Origin: Athripsodes cinereus
Lineage: Eukaryota; Arthropoda; Insecta; Trichoptera; Leptoceridae
Length of the DNA: 64,000 nt
Direction: 5' to 3'
NCBI GenBank assembly: GCA_947579605.1
Contig: OX388311.1
Span: 24,430,951-24,494,950 of the forward strand
Shown: positions 1 through 10,449 of the stretch, piece by piece
How the letters are laid out: every line of letters starts with the position of its first letter
How positions within the stretch are numbered: the stretch's first letter is position 1
Made by a program: the position numbers and the translations under genes
The notes under the pieces: generated by a model
Told to the model about the DNA's origin: nothing
Seen by the model: the letters and a program-made list of their open reading frames with translations, nothing else
The model's database searches: none

Positions 1-420
1 GTTGAATCCAATGTCGAATTAAGACAAAACAATTATATGAAATAAATAATAATAATAATACTAAGAAGAAGGTTTTTGTCCCTGTAGCTCTGTAAGTGAT
101 CTCCCATGATTGTACTATTTCATAGAACATCATGGAAGAATTAACTCGAATAATGTTGGGGTTCTACATTTTGAATATACATAAATTTATTTTAATATTT
201 TATGGTTTTTGTTATTTAATGTTATTTTTAAATTTTATTGTTAATCTTATATTGTGTTCAAAATGTAGAAACAAATATTGTTTTGTTTAATAAATGAGAT
301 ATGAGATAATAATAATAAAAAATACTTATTGTAATAATTTGCTTACAATGAAACAACTAAGAAAAAATTTAAAAAATGTGATTATTTATATATAAAAAAA
401 TCACAAAAATAATAATAATA
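1..420. other. AT-rich non-coding DNA
   Basis: No coding exon or recognisable element was found. The stretch is AT-rich with short AAT-type runs around 45-60, 308-320 and 408-422; the last run abuts the first copy of a dispersed SINE-like repeat. Confidence 0.6.
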
Positions 421-655
421 ATAGGTCTCCCACTCTTTTCTCTCAGTTTTCACGAGTCCTGTAAGAAGCAGGTATTCGTTAAACATCACGTTTTGATCGT
501 TTAACATCTTCAGTTCACCGATAAGTTATGCCAACCATCTTGAATAAATATCTTAACTTTTATTGGCACGAAGAGAACAACTTGCATATTTGTTACGTGC
601 AGTTGGTCTGCTGGCTACCCCACGCGCAGAAAATGCCGTGATGGTATGAATGAAT
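421..655. repeat. Dispersed SINE-like repeat (family 2)
   Basis: This is one of about nine diverged copies in the window. It carries the family hallmarks: a start like 'ggtctcccactctttt', a 'cgagtcctgtaagaagcag' block, a 'ggcacgaagagaacaactt' block, a 'tgctggctacccca' block and an end like 'tgccgtgatggtat'. It has no coding capacity. Other copies lie near 950-1115, 3330-3560, 10630-10865, 12655-13080, 23735-23970 and 31085-31340. The family class is inferred from its size and dispersal; no RNA polymerase III boxes were confirmed. Confidence 0.55.
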
Positions 656-716
656 GACTTTTTATAGCAAAAAAAAACACTGAAATAGTTAGCTTGCCAA
701 AATACCTTCATCTAGT

Positions 717-897
717 GAGTTCGTCGGTAGCCTGGAGGTAGAGTCTCGGCCTTGTGAACAAGGGGTCCGGGGTTCGATCCCAGGTGCCGGCAAACCCCCC
801 TTTCACGACACAAGCATTTAGCTTAGTGTGAAACGTGTGAAAGGTTGTATTTGGGTTTATAACAAAACCCAGATATATCTTTTTTTTTTAAAAAAAG
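717..897 (+). repeat. tRNA-derived SINE (family 1)
   Basis: A short interspersed element whose 5' half is tRNA-like. It starts 'gttcgtcggtagcctggagg', has an A-box-like segment (tagcctggaggtagag) and a B-box match (ggttcgatccc), and ends in a T/A-rich tail. The same unit recurs in reverse orientation at 4600-4787, 6501-6673, 52800-52980 and 60206-60396. It is non-autonomous and would depend on a LINE reverse transcriptase for mobility. Confidence 0.8.
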
Positions 898-949
898 TTC
901 CAATTCTAACTATCTCGTATGTCTTAATAGCTGTACTATTTCATTTAGA

Positions 950-1115
950 CAATATTTTTATTAGCACAGTGCTATCTTGTTTTTTGAGGTTTGCCACCCA
1001 TCCTGGATGTCTTGATTTTGTATTGGCACAGAGAGGACAGCTTGCATGTTTATTATATACGGCTGGTCTGCTGGCTACCCTACTTGTGGGATGTGCTGTG
1101 GTGGTATAGTAGTAG
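950..1115. repeat. SINE-like repeat, family 2, partial
   Basis: It shares the 'tttgccacccatcctggatg', 'ggcacagagaggacagcttg' and 'ctggtctgctggctaccc' blocks and the end 'gctgtggtggtatag' with other family-2 copies. Its 'cttgcatgtttattatatac' segment closely resembles the repeat unit of the minisatellite that begins 320 bp downstream. Confidence 0.55.
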
Positions 1116-1438
1116 TAGCTATCTTGTTTACTAAACTCCGCTTTATTTTATTTAACTATGATTTTTTAGTTACATCATTTTCGTGAATCAGCTATTATGT
1201 TGAATTTTTCACGTTTATTTGACATCGCTCATAAAAATTTAAATGCTAGGTAACCATTTGTCATCGATTATTGTAAACAGTGTTGATGAATAATAACTAT
1301 AAAATTTAATATATTCAAGGTCGAATACGCAATAACGGTTCAAAAACGACAATAATTAGTTAAGCATTATGTAACCATACAACTCCGAATACAGGAAGTG
1401 AATATTCTACGTCATTTTAAATAAACAATAAAAAAATA

Positions 1439-2046
1439 GCAGACGGTTTGCATGTTTATTATAGAAGACTGTCTGTTGTTTGTTGTAGAAGATGGTTTGC
1501 ATGTTTATTATAGAAGACAATTTTTTGTTTGTTATAGCAGAGGGTTTGCATGTTTATTATAGAAGACAATTTGTTGTTTGTTATAGCAGACGGTTTGTAT
1601 GTTTATTACAGAAGACAATTTGTTGTTTGTTATAGCAGACGGTTTGCATGTTTATTACAGAAGACAATTTGTTGTTTGTTGTAGCAGACGGTTTGCATGT
1701 TTATTACAGAAGACAATTTGTTGTTTGTTAAAGCAGACGGTTTGCATGTTTATTATAGAAGACATTTTGTTGTTTGTTATAGCAGACGGTTTGTATGTTT
1801 ATTACAGAAGACAATTTGTTGTTTGTTATAGCAGACGGTTTGCATGTTTATTACAGAAGACAATTTGTTGTTTGTTATAGCAGACCGTTTGCATGTTTAT
1901 TATAGAAGACAATTTGTTGTTTGTTATAGCAGACGGTTTGCATGTTTATTAAAGAAGATTGTCTGTTGTTCGTTGTAGAAGACGGTTTGCATGTTTATTA
2001 TAGAAGACAATATTGGTTGTTTGATATGGGAGACGGTTTGCATGTT
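1439..2046. repeat. 49-bp minisatellite, about 12 copies
   Basis: Tandem array with a strict 49-bp period; unit starts were checked at 1441, 1490, 1539 and 1588. The unit contains 'agacggtttgcatgttta' followed by a 'tagaagacaatttgttg' block. Units differ by a few substitutions, and the outer units are the most diverged. Because 49 is not a multiple of three, the open frame through it is incidental and not a gene. Confidence 0.92.
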
Positions 2047-2078
2047 TGCAAAAAAATAGGTAACTTTTGAAATATATC

Positions 2079-2275
2079 AGTGGGCCTAGTCAAAACATAT
2101 TTAAGCGTTACGTTTTTGATTCGTTTTCGTTCAAACAAGACGAGGTTTCGAGAACGCGTCAATTTTCGAAGCTAAAATACACAAGTACCTAGCTACGGAA
2201 ATTGACGCGTTCTCGCAACGTCGTCCGCGTTTGAACGAAAACGTAACGCTTAAATGTGTTTTGACTAGGCCTACT
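2079..2275. mobile_element. Foldback/MITE-like element
   Basis: Two long inverted arms of about 85-90 bp occupy nearly the whole element. The left arm starts 'agtgggcctagtcaaaaca' and the right arm ends with its near-exact complement. The arms match through 'ttaagcgttacgtttt', 'cgttttcgttcaaac' and 'gagaacgcgtcaatt'. There is no coding capacity and I could not identify a target-site duplication. Confidence 0.6.
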
Positions 2276-4480
2276 GGACTATTTCTTGCCTAAATCAATC
2301 GATAACGAGTAAATGGTCTTAATAAGAATAGAATAGGATTATTGTTTAGGTATTAGTTACCATATATTATTATTATTCAAGTCAAGCTCCAGGCAAAGGA
2401 AGGCTCTCTCAATTTTTTGAGTGCCCTATCAAAAGTAGGTAGGACCTACCTACGTAAAACATCACAATAAAAAAAAATACTTTTTTCAATTAAGCGATAA
2501 AGCGCGCCCACTATCTTCAATGTTGTTGTTTCAATATTGACGAGGAAAATGACCTGTATTTTTTGACTTGCATGACGGTAAGATTGATCAGGTTCCTTAC
2601 CATGTGTCATTTTGTTGAAAAAAATCTCAACTTGTTATACCAATTTGAGTAAATGGAGAGATAAGAAAAAAAAAAACTAAGGATATCGCTATGAGTTAAA
2701 AGGGCTTGAAATATATTCTTGATGGAAACAATTTAAATTTGATAAGCTGCTTTGTACGCCTGTATCCCTTTTGGTATTTTCTTCCCTTTTGATAATCTCT
2801 TAACTGCGATCTCAAGTTAAAAACAATCCTAATCTGTGCAGGTGGTGTAAAAACAGTGTTCAAATTTTACATAAAGGTTGGTCCGATTTTTATGAAAATC
2901 GGAAGTCTCACAGGATATGTTTCTTGCAACCTATTTTTTAATTGCACTAAAAAAAATACTTTAAAAACATCATTAATAACAAAAAAAATATATATATAAC
3001 ATTAATATGAAGAGCTAATGATTTTCGGATATTAACACAAAAATACCATCTGTTGAAATTATCGCAAAACTCTTTCAAAACAAATTATTATCATTAATTT
3101 GGTTATGGTTGCATACAGTTATAATGTGAGTGTATTGCGAAATATAATAATAATTATTTTACACCTCCACTGAGAAGATTATAATCTGGTTCGAAATATT
3201 TGAACAAGTGACAACAGTAATTATTAGAACCTACTAATGAAAATAAAACCACGTTTTTCAACAGATGTCGTTTCATTTATCTTCAAATCTCATAATTCCT
3301 GCAGTAAACCCAAAAAATATGTACCTACTACTTTACTATACCATCAAGGCATATCCCACAAATGAGGAAGCTAGCAGACCAGCTGCGTGTAATAATCTTG
3401 TTTGCTATCTTCTCCGTACCAAAAAAAATAAGGCACATCCGGATGGGTGACAATCCTAATCTCTGAATTGAAATCTAAAGATGTGAAATGCTTTTTTTTT
3501 TCTAACATTTGCTTTTTACAAGACCAAAAATGTAGGTATGTACATTACCTACGAGTATTATTTTATTTACTTATTTATTCATATACCTACTGAGCGGGGC
3601 ACTTACACGTTCTTTCCTTTGCTTTATGGCAAAGCACCCGATTCGAGTGAATTATGCCTATATTTCACAGTAAGTATACGTTATAGATTCATATGGCAAA
3701 TCACAACAAAAAAATCTTCACAATAAATAAAATAGATGAAACAGTGCCCGTCCGTAAGCCAGAATGAGAAGCAAATATAGAAGCAAGTGCAAAACAAGGA
3801 CATCACGGTCAATACCCTCACAGAATAAAAACAACTTTAGAAGTAAACAACATACAGGGCCGCTGTCGGGAATAACTTTGTTTATTTTTTTACTGAATAA
3901 TTTAATTTTAATAATATAATAGTTTTTTTTAAATAATGTAATTAAAATAAAACTTTTCTAAGCTCATCAGCCATTATCCATATCATACTTTTTAAGACAT
4001 TCCACACCGAAGGTGGACAGTCTGAAGGGCTGACCCGCCAAAATGTTGTCATTGCCGGTGTGGAATTTTCAGACTACGGTCGTTCTATAGACGAATATAA
4101 TAATATATTAAAAAAAAAATTAAATACAAATTTTTTAAGTTCATTTCCCTATGGAATTCACAACCCTAAACACCAAAACAGTAAACTTATAAAGTTGTAT
4201 TTTAAATGAACTTTTAAATTCAAGAGTTATCCGACTTTCCCGACCGGGAACCCCAAAAGATTTATTTATCTACTTTTTTCAAGATCGTACGTCATCCATT
4301 AACTATTAATGTTGCTGATTTTAACTTTATTGTGCTTTAATAAAATTTGTTATACATACCTACTAATAAAATTAAAATTTAATAATTAATCAGATTTGAA
4401 TTTTCATGAATTTCATCTGTTCTTCGCTAAATATTATTGTTTTGCCTATCATTTTTCCATATATAGCATTATTTCACATA
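2276..4480. other. Non-coding AT-rich region with repeat debris
   Basis: No exon of any recognisable gene was found. A reverse-oriented family-2 SINE-like fragment lies around 3330-3560. A short inverted pair ('ttccacaccg' near 3999 and 'cggtgtggaa' near 4060) marks a small unidentified repeat. A 'ggcaaagcacccga' block near 3630 recurs at about 54003 inside gene F, so it is also repetitive. Confidence 0.5.
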
Positions 4481-4482
4481 TT

Positions 4483-5805
4483 ATATAGCATCCATCGACT
4501 TAGAAAAAGCATTCGATAAAGTAGAATGAGAACAACTTTTTAACACTCTATAATCAGATAGGAATGAGTTATAAAGACAGAAGAGCAATCTGGAGCTTAT
4601 TTTTTTTTTTTTTTAAAGATATATCTGGGTTTTGTTTTTTATAAACCCAAATACAACCTTATACACCTTTCACAGTAAGCTACTAAAAGCTTGTGTCGTG
4701 AAAGGGGAGTTTGCCGGTACCTGGTATCGAACCACGGACCCCTTGTTCAAGAGGCCGAGACTCTACCTCCAGGCTACCGACGAACTCAAGAACGTCGATT
4801 TTCGTCGAACGTCGAACGTCGAACAATTCAAGAACGAAATGGCTGTAATTAAAAGTGGAGAGAGCTGCGCAGAAGCGAAGGTCGAAAAAGGTGTAAGACA
4901 GGGATGCTCAATGTCGTCAGCACTCTTTAACTGCTATAAACAGCGAGCTATTGATGAACTGAGAGAAGAAATGAAGAACTGGACAGGAGTAAAAACAAAT
5001 GGGAAAAAGGTCGACATGATTCGATATGCTGACGATATAGCACTGCTCGCAGACTTCGAGATGGAGCTGAACGAAGCTTTAGGAAAAATAGAAAGTATAC
5101 TGTTGTCAAAGTACAACATGAAAATTAATAAAGACAACACAAAATGTATGGTCGTTGCAAGGGAGGAATCGACTGCGAACATTGCTATAAATGGAGTGAG
5201 AATCAATTAAGTAAGAGATTTCGTGTAGGTACTTGGGCAGCAGAATAAACCAGGATGGACGCTCCAAATCAGAAATTGTGAGCAGAATAAACCAGGCAAG
5301 GATTGCCTTCAACAAAAAATCTAAAATATTGGAATCCCCAAATATTGATCTAAGCGTAAGGACTGACTAAAGCCTTTGTATGGAGCATTCTGCTTTATGG
5401 TTGTGAGACATGGACCATCAGCAAGAGTGAAAGCGGACGTTTGGCGGCATTTGAGATGTGGTGCTACAGACGCATGCTGAAAATTCATTGGTCGGAACAC
5501 GTCGAAAACGAAGAAGTGTTAACCAGGGTAGGCGGAAAAAGGCAACTTCTTAAGAGAATCAGCCAACAACGAGCTAACTGGATTGGCCACAACATCAGGC
5601 ACCCAGGACTGCTCATCGCCATCGCGGAGGGTAGGATCGAGGGCACAAATAGCAGAGGCCGACCAAGAGATGCGTTTATGGATCAACTGAAGAGGGGCAT
5701 GAACTGTGGCTTATACGTAGAGCTGAAAATACTGGCTGAGAATAGGGAGGAATGGAGGATAAAATCCAAACTCGTTGCAGACCAACCCAATGGATTGTAC
5801 CTCAT
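4483..5805 (+). pseudogene. LINE (RTE-like) reverse-transcriptase remnant
   Basis: Degenerate C-terminal half of a non-LTR retrotransposon polyprotein. Near 4486-4595 the frame reads IDLEKAFDKV and then GMSYKDRRAIW, with in-frame stops. A SINE (4600-4787) interrupts it. The frame resumes with the RT motifs GVRQGCSMSSALF (near 4890) and IRYADDIALLAD (near 5020), the catalytic YADD. After another stop come a YLG segment, LLYGCETWT near 5395 and the C-terminal region with FEMWCYRRMLKIHW and RPRDAFMDQL, ending near 5800. The family is inferred from the C-terminal organisation. It has no endonuclease, no intact ORF and cannot be active. Confidence 0.85.
4600..4787 (-). repeat. tRNA-derived SINE inserted in a LINE remnant
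   Basis: Reverse copy of SINE family 1. The poly-T tail begins at 4600 and the complement of the B box (ggtatcgaacc) lies near 4724. It sits between two blocks of LINE reverse-transcriptase coding sequence, so it inserted after that LINE copy. Confidence 0.82.
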
Positions 5806-6500
5806 TATATACATATTATTTTTCCATAATCATTTTAATTTGTTTTCAAGTTGTTTAAATGACACAAATCAATGGAGTTGCTGGGTCGCTTAATACATAT
5901 ATTTGAATAAAAATATTGTTGCCTAGAGCCGTATTAGATATACGTCAGTAATAAAAATATTGAATCTATTTTTGGAATTGATGTAATAAATAAAGAAGCA
6001 AGGTGTTTTATCGGTAAACATTGTGAAACATTTCTTTTATCTACAATATCAATCTATAATAGTAGCATTTTTATAATTGACGTACATTTTCAATCACACG
6101 TCAATCACGTTTAGATTGATATCAGTAAAGAGTATTTGTTTCTTGCATCAATCAATCTTGTGAATTTTTCTATTTTTACGTAGGTACGTCATATGAAAAA
6201 TGCAGGTGAAAAAATATTAATTAACCTTTAGAAGTAGTTCTTCGTTTATAAAAAACTCTTATAATTTACAATATTATTCGTATACATGGAAAAGGTACCC
6301 ACACTTGGAGTATCAGTTATGAAACAAATTTTCAATTATTTTGTTCCATTAATACAGAACACTGAATAAAAACAATACTTTGTATATGTAAATAAATATT
6401 TTCAGAAAATAAATATTTTCAGTTCTATGCGCGATATGAACAGAGAAAAATTATGAATGCATACTGATTGTTCTTGTTCAAAGCACTTGAAGTAGAAGAT
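5806..6500. other. Non-coding AT-rich region
   Basis: Nothing coding was recognised. Scattered blocks between about 5965 and 6190 faintly resemble the 5' flank of lipase gene C (about 20940-21130), but the match is too weak to call. Confidence 0.4.
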
Positions 6501-6673
6501 ATTTTTTTTATGTATCTGGGTTTTTGTAATAAATCCATAAACAACCTTATATACCGTTCACAGTAATCCAAATACTTGTGTCTTGAAAGAGTAGTTTGCC
6601 GGTATCAGCGATCGAACTGCGTTTCTTTTGTCCATGTGACCAAGACTCTACCTCCAGTCTACCGACTAACTCC
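6501..6673 (-). repeat. Diverged tRNA-derived SINE (family 1)
   Basis: It keeps the family layout in reverse: a T-rich tail, 'tatctgggtttttgtaataa', 'aaacaaccttatatacc' and 'agactctacctccagtctac'. It has many more substitutions than the other copies and is probably an older insertion. Confidence 0.7.
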
Positions 6674-8223
6674 TATACGTAATACGTAGATAAAACACAC
6701 TGTGAAAGAAATAAGAGAGCCAAAGATCTTTCTGAAATTATAAATTTTCTCTTAATGATAATGGCATGAGAATTTGAATACTTGTCAATTGTTGAAGAGG
6801 ATCTGTGTCTACTCTGTGAATTTTTATTTTACTTCTACTACCATACTATCATGGCACATCTCACAAGTAGGGTATCCAGCGGACTACATGCACGTAATAA
6901 ACATTCAAACCGTCTTCAGTATGCCAGCAAAAAAAGATGTGGCGAGTGTCAAATCTTATCGTTAAGTCTCTTCTAATTCCAGTGCTACGCATGTGCTGTC
7001 TGAAGAAATTTGTGAATTTTTGTTGAATTTTTTTATTAATTGTTGAATTGCTGTACCAACTCTGCATTGTTTTGAAGTATCTGACTTGTGTTGGAAGAAG
7101 TATTGTTAGTGTTGAAACTCGAGTAACTCAAATAAAGTACTTGTAAAATTAATAATCGTATTTTATTTCTTGATTAATAACAAAATAAATACGAATAAGC
7201 ACAACTTAAAAGAAGGGTTCTGTTTTTATTTATTTAACATGGACTTCCACCAAGTACCTACTGTCGGTCGAAAATTTTCAATATAAAGATATTTAAGAGT
7301 ATTTCTTATCATTTAAAAGTACTTGAATACTAGTAGTAGATTTCATAGATAAGGTAATGAAGTTTTGTTGATAACTAACACAACAATCTCAAAAGACAAA
7401 TCACGTGATTGAATTTGATAATGACATTGACGATTTCATATTATTGTTATGATCAAACAAGATGGTCTGACTTTTTTATACTTACTCGACCCCTTGCTGA
7501 AGATCGTTATCTTATGAAATATAAGTTATATAACTAACATATGACTTATTTTAAGAACGGGAATGTGGTTTACCTCAACAAATCGTAATCAATCATAATT
7601 ACTTAAGAAGTGAATACGCAAATACAAAAGAGCGATAGATTATAATCAGTTTAAAAATTAGGGCTGACGAAACTAGAAATCTCCTATTAAAATCTAGAAA
7701 TGTTAATAGCATCTTTTTCATCGCCTGCCTTTTTGTCTTTGTTCTTCAATCTTCAAAATACGCTGAAGTACTAATGATTCCACGATTTGTTGGACCAATG
7801 GCAGGCCTAATAAGTTTTGTTCATCTCATTGGAAACGAATGACTAATTGCTCAAGAAAAATATTTTAGACTCATGAAACATCAATACATTTTCTCTTTCG
7901 AGAGAGAAGGTAATATTACGTTATTATAAAAAAAATGTTGTCAATATAAAAGTATTATTCCATGAAAGGAACATAATTATATTCTCTACTTAAAATATAA
8001 TCTAAAAAAAACAATGAATACCTATTGATGTGTGTAGAGGGAGATTTATCAGGTTTGCCACTTATTCTGTGGCAAACCTGATGACAAAATCTTCAAAAAA
8101 TAATCCAAATGAGTTTTTAATAAACAAATTTTTCAGCGACCCTCACTTTTATATGAATAAATCAGTTTAATCTTCATATTAAAGTATATCGGTCGATATA
8201 TGAAGATAAAACAATAAAACTAG
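6674..8223. other. 5' flank of lipase gene A, duplicated upstream of gene B
   Basis: From about 7230 the sequence is closely repeated upstream of gene B from about 11930. Shared blocks include 'gatttcatagataag', 'aatcacgtgattgaatttga', 'tgacttattttaagaacgg' (variant in B) and 'gtgaatacgcaaatacaaaa'. A family-2 SINE-like fragment sits near 6830-6940. No exon was found. A 14-bp hairpin lies at 8048-8082 (atcaggtttgccac and its complement around a 7-nt loop). Confidence 0.6.
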
Positions 8224-8231
8224 TATATAAG
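8224..8231 (+). promoter_or_regulatory. TATA box of lipase gene A
   Basis: TATATAAG lies 67 bp upstream of the start codon, in a block (actagtatataagtaaa) almost identical upstream of gene B. A GATA-type site (gaagataaaac) lies just upstream in both. The equal spacing in genes A-D supports a shared core promoter. Confidence 0.7.
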
Positions 8232-8896
8232 TAAACTGGAAATTGACTTTTTTATTAATTTGAGTCGAATCAACCAAATTAATAAGAAAAATGAAATTGT
8301 TTCTTTTATTTGTGACCTTAGTGGCAATAAATTGCGTATCAGGTAAAAATTTGTACACCTTCTTGAAATTATAATAAATTATTTCTTATTCTGAATGATG
8401 TTTCTATTTACTAAATAAATTTGTTAAATTTTTAAGACTTTTTCCATTTTAAGGCTTTATTTTGGTGCATGTATTCTATTTAAATGACTAAAAAGTCTAT
8501 TAAAACAAACTGTCAACCGTTCAAATATTTCAAAGGGTGTAGGTACCTAGCGTTGATCGTTCTCACAAACACTCACTGTGCATAGAACGCCATCATAACA
8601 ATAATAATATTATTATTATCTTCAATTGGTATGTAAATCATACTCTTTATGTTTTTGTTTCTAGCGGGAATCCATCCACACTTTCTAAAGTACAGGGATG
8701 GCCAGAGATACTTCCTTTATCAACACGATAATGGCAAACTGGAAATTGTGGATTCTTTGGAATATGACCCGAATGAAAGATTTACAGCTCAACGTGACGT
8801 GAGAATTTTGCTTTTCACGAGGTATGATGCTACAAAAAAGTTTTAATATATTTTGAATACTAAACTTCTTATAGTCAATCACTCTTTTGTATTTAA

Positions 8897-9209
8897 CAGT
8901 GATATGTTATACCTAGATTTGCAATATGAATCTCAAAAATGTACCATCAATAAAATCTCGTTGCGGTCCTTGGTGCCGCAATTTTTAGTTTGAAAAAAAG
9001 CGACACATATAAATTGTTTGTAGATAACAAGAGATAGACAATATGAGAAAGGGGATTATTACAGACGACAAAGGCCGGTAGATAGAGATGAATATATACA
9101 TAAGAAAAGAGATGAATATATATTACTCAGGTATCGTCCTCGACGGGTGGGTACACATTTTTAGAGAATATTTGTATGACATTGCAAATCTAGTTGTAAC
9201 ATATCACTG
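8897..9209. mobile_element. P-like MITE in intron 2 of gene A
   Basis: 313-bp non-autonomous DNA transposon. Its terminal inverted repeats start 'cagtgatatgttatacc' and continue through 'tagatttgcaat', with the complement at the right end. It is flanked by a perfect 8-bp target duplication, GTATTTAA (8889-8896 and 9210-9217). Both ends match the longer element at 25996-26768, which carries a THAP exon, so this is its internally deleted derivative. Confidence 0.88.
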
Positions 9210-9401
9210 GTATTTAATAGTGTTTTAGGATATATTTAGGTTCTCTACGTTTATTTTTTCAAAAAAATGCCGCGGGGATAATATAATAAGTCGTCTAACT
9301 GCATGCGAAAAACATGCTGGTCGTAGCTTCCATGTTACTAAAAAGTAAGATATGAATGATAGGTGCAATACCTCATTACTAATCCGAAAGCGTTGAACAT
9401 C

Positions 9402-9561
9402 AGCCCCCCTAGACAAGCACGCACTTTTTGATCGACTACAGATGAATTTACGACAATCTATCTACATGTACCTACCAGGTATTAAGCGTTATTGTTGCGG
9501 TTATAGTCGTAAATTCGTTTGCAGTCGATCGACAAGTGACGGTTTGTCTAGGGGGGCAGCT
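9402..9561. mobile_element. MITE with 'cccccctagacaa' inverted ends
   Basis: Inverted arms of about 55 bp start 'gcccccctagacaagc' on the left and end 'ttgtctaggggggc' on the right, with 'gatcgactac' and 'gaatttacgac' within the arms. The centre holds 'gcgttattgttgcggtt'. The same organisation recurs at 28568-28738 and 29101-29262. It lies in intron 2 of gene A and has no coding capacity. Confidence 0.8.
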
Positions 9562-9805
9562 ATGTAAAATTGAGATTTTGAAAATCAACAAAAACTTATT
9601 TGCATATTCTGTGATTCGATGTACCTACTGTGACATTATATTTCGTTACGTTACAGGTCGAACCCAACTACGGCCTACATTCTGGAAGGTTTAAACGATG
9701 CAAGTCTGAGCGCCTCTCCCTTCAGTAACAAAAAAGATACTAAAGTTATCATACATGGATGGAACAATGATGGCAAGAGTGATGTTAATACCATGGTCAG
9801 GGATG

Positions 9806-10249
9806 GTGAGTATTTTTTTTTATTTAACCTGTTATATAAGTGAGAAACCAGACACATAATGCAAATTTAACACAGGAAACAACCAAATAAGGCCTAAGCC
9901 TTTTCAGCAAATAAGGTCACGTTGTCTTTCTAAGACAACGTGACCTTATTTGGTAGCGTCTCGGACGGGACTTCAACCCGCAACCTATCGACCCTAGGCT
10001 CGCATCAAAGCTAACGGCAATGATACAAAACCAAAAAATGATTATAAAATATAGATAGATATTGGCAAAGAAATAATACTTAAAGGTAGGTTATCAATGA
10101 TAGGTACAATCATATCTACTTTGAAGTATCCAGCATGCGGTACCCATGCTAGATATCTCAGAACATTACATACACATGAAGCTACCATTGGGGTTTATAA
10201 AAGAGAATATCAGAGCCTCTAGCAAATCGCCTGGTGGCTTAATTGTGTG
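9806..10249. repeat. SINE-like repeat (family 3) with perfect hairpin
   Basis: From about 9870 to 10020 the sequence matches the tRNA-like repeat at 44230-44375: shared blocks are 'aaataaggcctaa', 'gacaacgtgacc' and 'cggacgggacttcaacccg'. It contains a perfect 21-bp inverted repeat with a 3-nt loop (9908-9928 and 9932-9952). Homology to gene B intron 3 ends where this repeat begins. The rest up to the gap shows nothing recognisable. Confidence 0.6.
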
Positions 10250-10449
10250 NNNNNNNNNNNNNNNNNNNNNNNNNNNNNNNNNNNNNNNNNNNNNNNNNNN
10301 NNNNNNNNNNNNNNNNNNNNNNNNNNNNNNNNNNNNNNNNNNNNNNNNNNNNNNNNNNNNNNNNNNNNNNNNNNNNNNNNNNNNNNNNNNNNNNNNNNNN
10401 NNNNNNNNNNNNNNNNNNNNNNNNNNNNNNNNNNNNNNNNNNNNNNNNN
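10250..10449. other. Assembly gap (200 N)
   Basis: Exactly 200 unknown bases, a standard scaffold-gap size rather than a measured length. It lies downstream of exon 3 of gene A, so exons 4-6 of that gene could be missing here. Confidence 0.99.

Larger units (their letters stand above)
8291..9805 (+). pseudogene. Secreted pancreatic-type lipase A, exons 1-3 only
   Basis: 5' part of a lipase gene nearly identical to gene B. Exons: 8291-8342 (signal peptide MKLFLLFVTLVAINCVS), 8665-8821 and 9657-9805; lengths (52, 157, 149 nt) and phases match B exactly and the frame is open. Exon 3 carries the conserved IIHGW strand. Homology to gene B runs a few dozen bases into intron 3 and stops at a SINE near 9870. 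No exon 4-6 (GHSLG serine, catalytic Asp and His) is visible between there and gene B, but a 200-N gap at 10250-10449 interrupts the region. It is either a 5' partial duplicate without a catalytic domain or an assembly-truncated gene. Intron 2 carries a P-like MITE and another MITE. Confidence 0.8.

Noticed and set aside
1599..1880. 93-codon open frame in the minisatellite
   Set aside because: It is the 49-bp repeat read through; the period is not a multiple of three and no start context or homology supports it.
4632..4830. N-terminus of the open frame leading into the LINE reverse transcriptase
   Set aside because: These codons lie in a reverse SINE and its junction; the true LINE frame resumes only near 4830.
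5965..6190. Relic of another lipase gene C promoter
   Set aside because: Only short scattered AT-rich matches with 20940-21130; no exon or TATA block follows.
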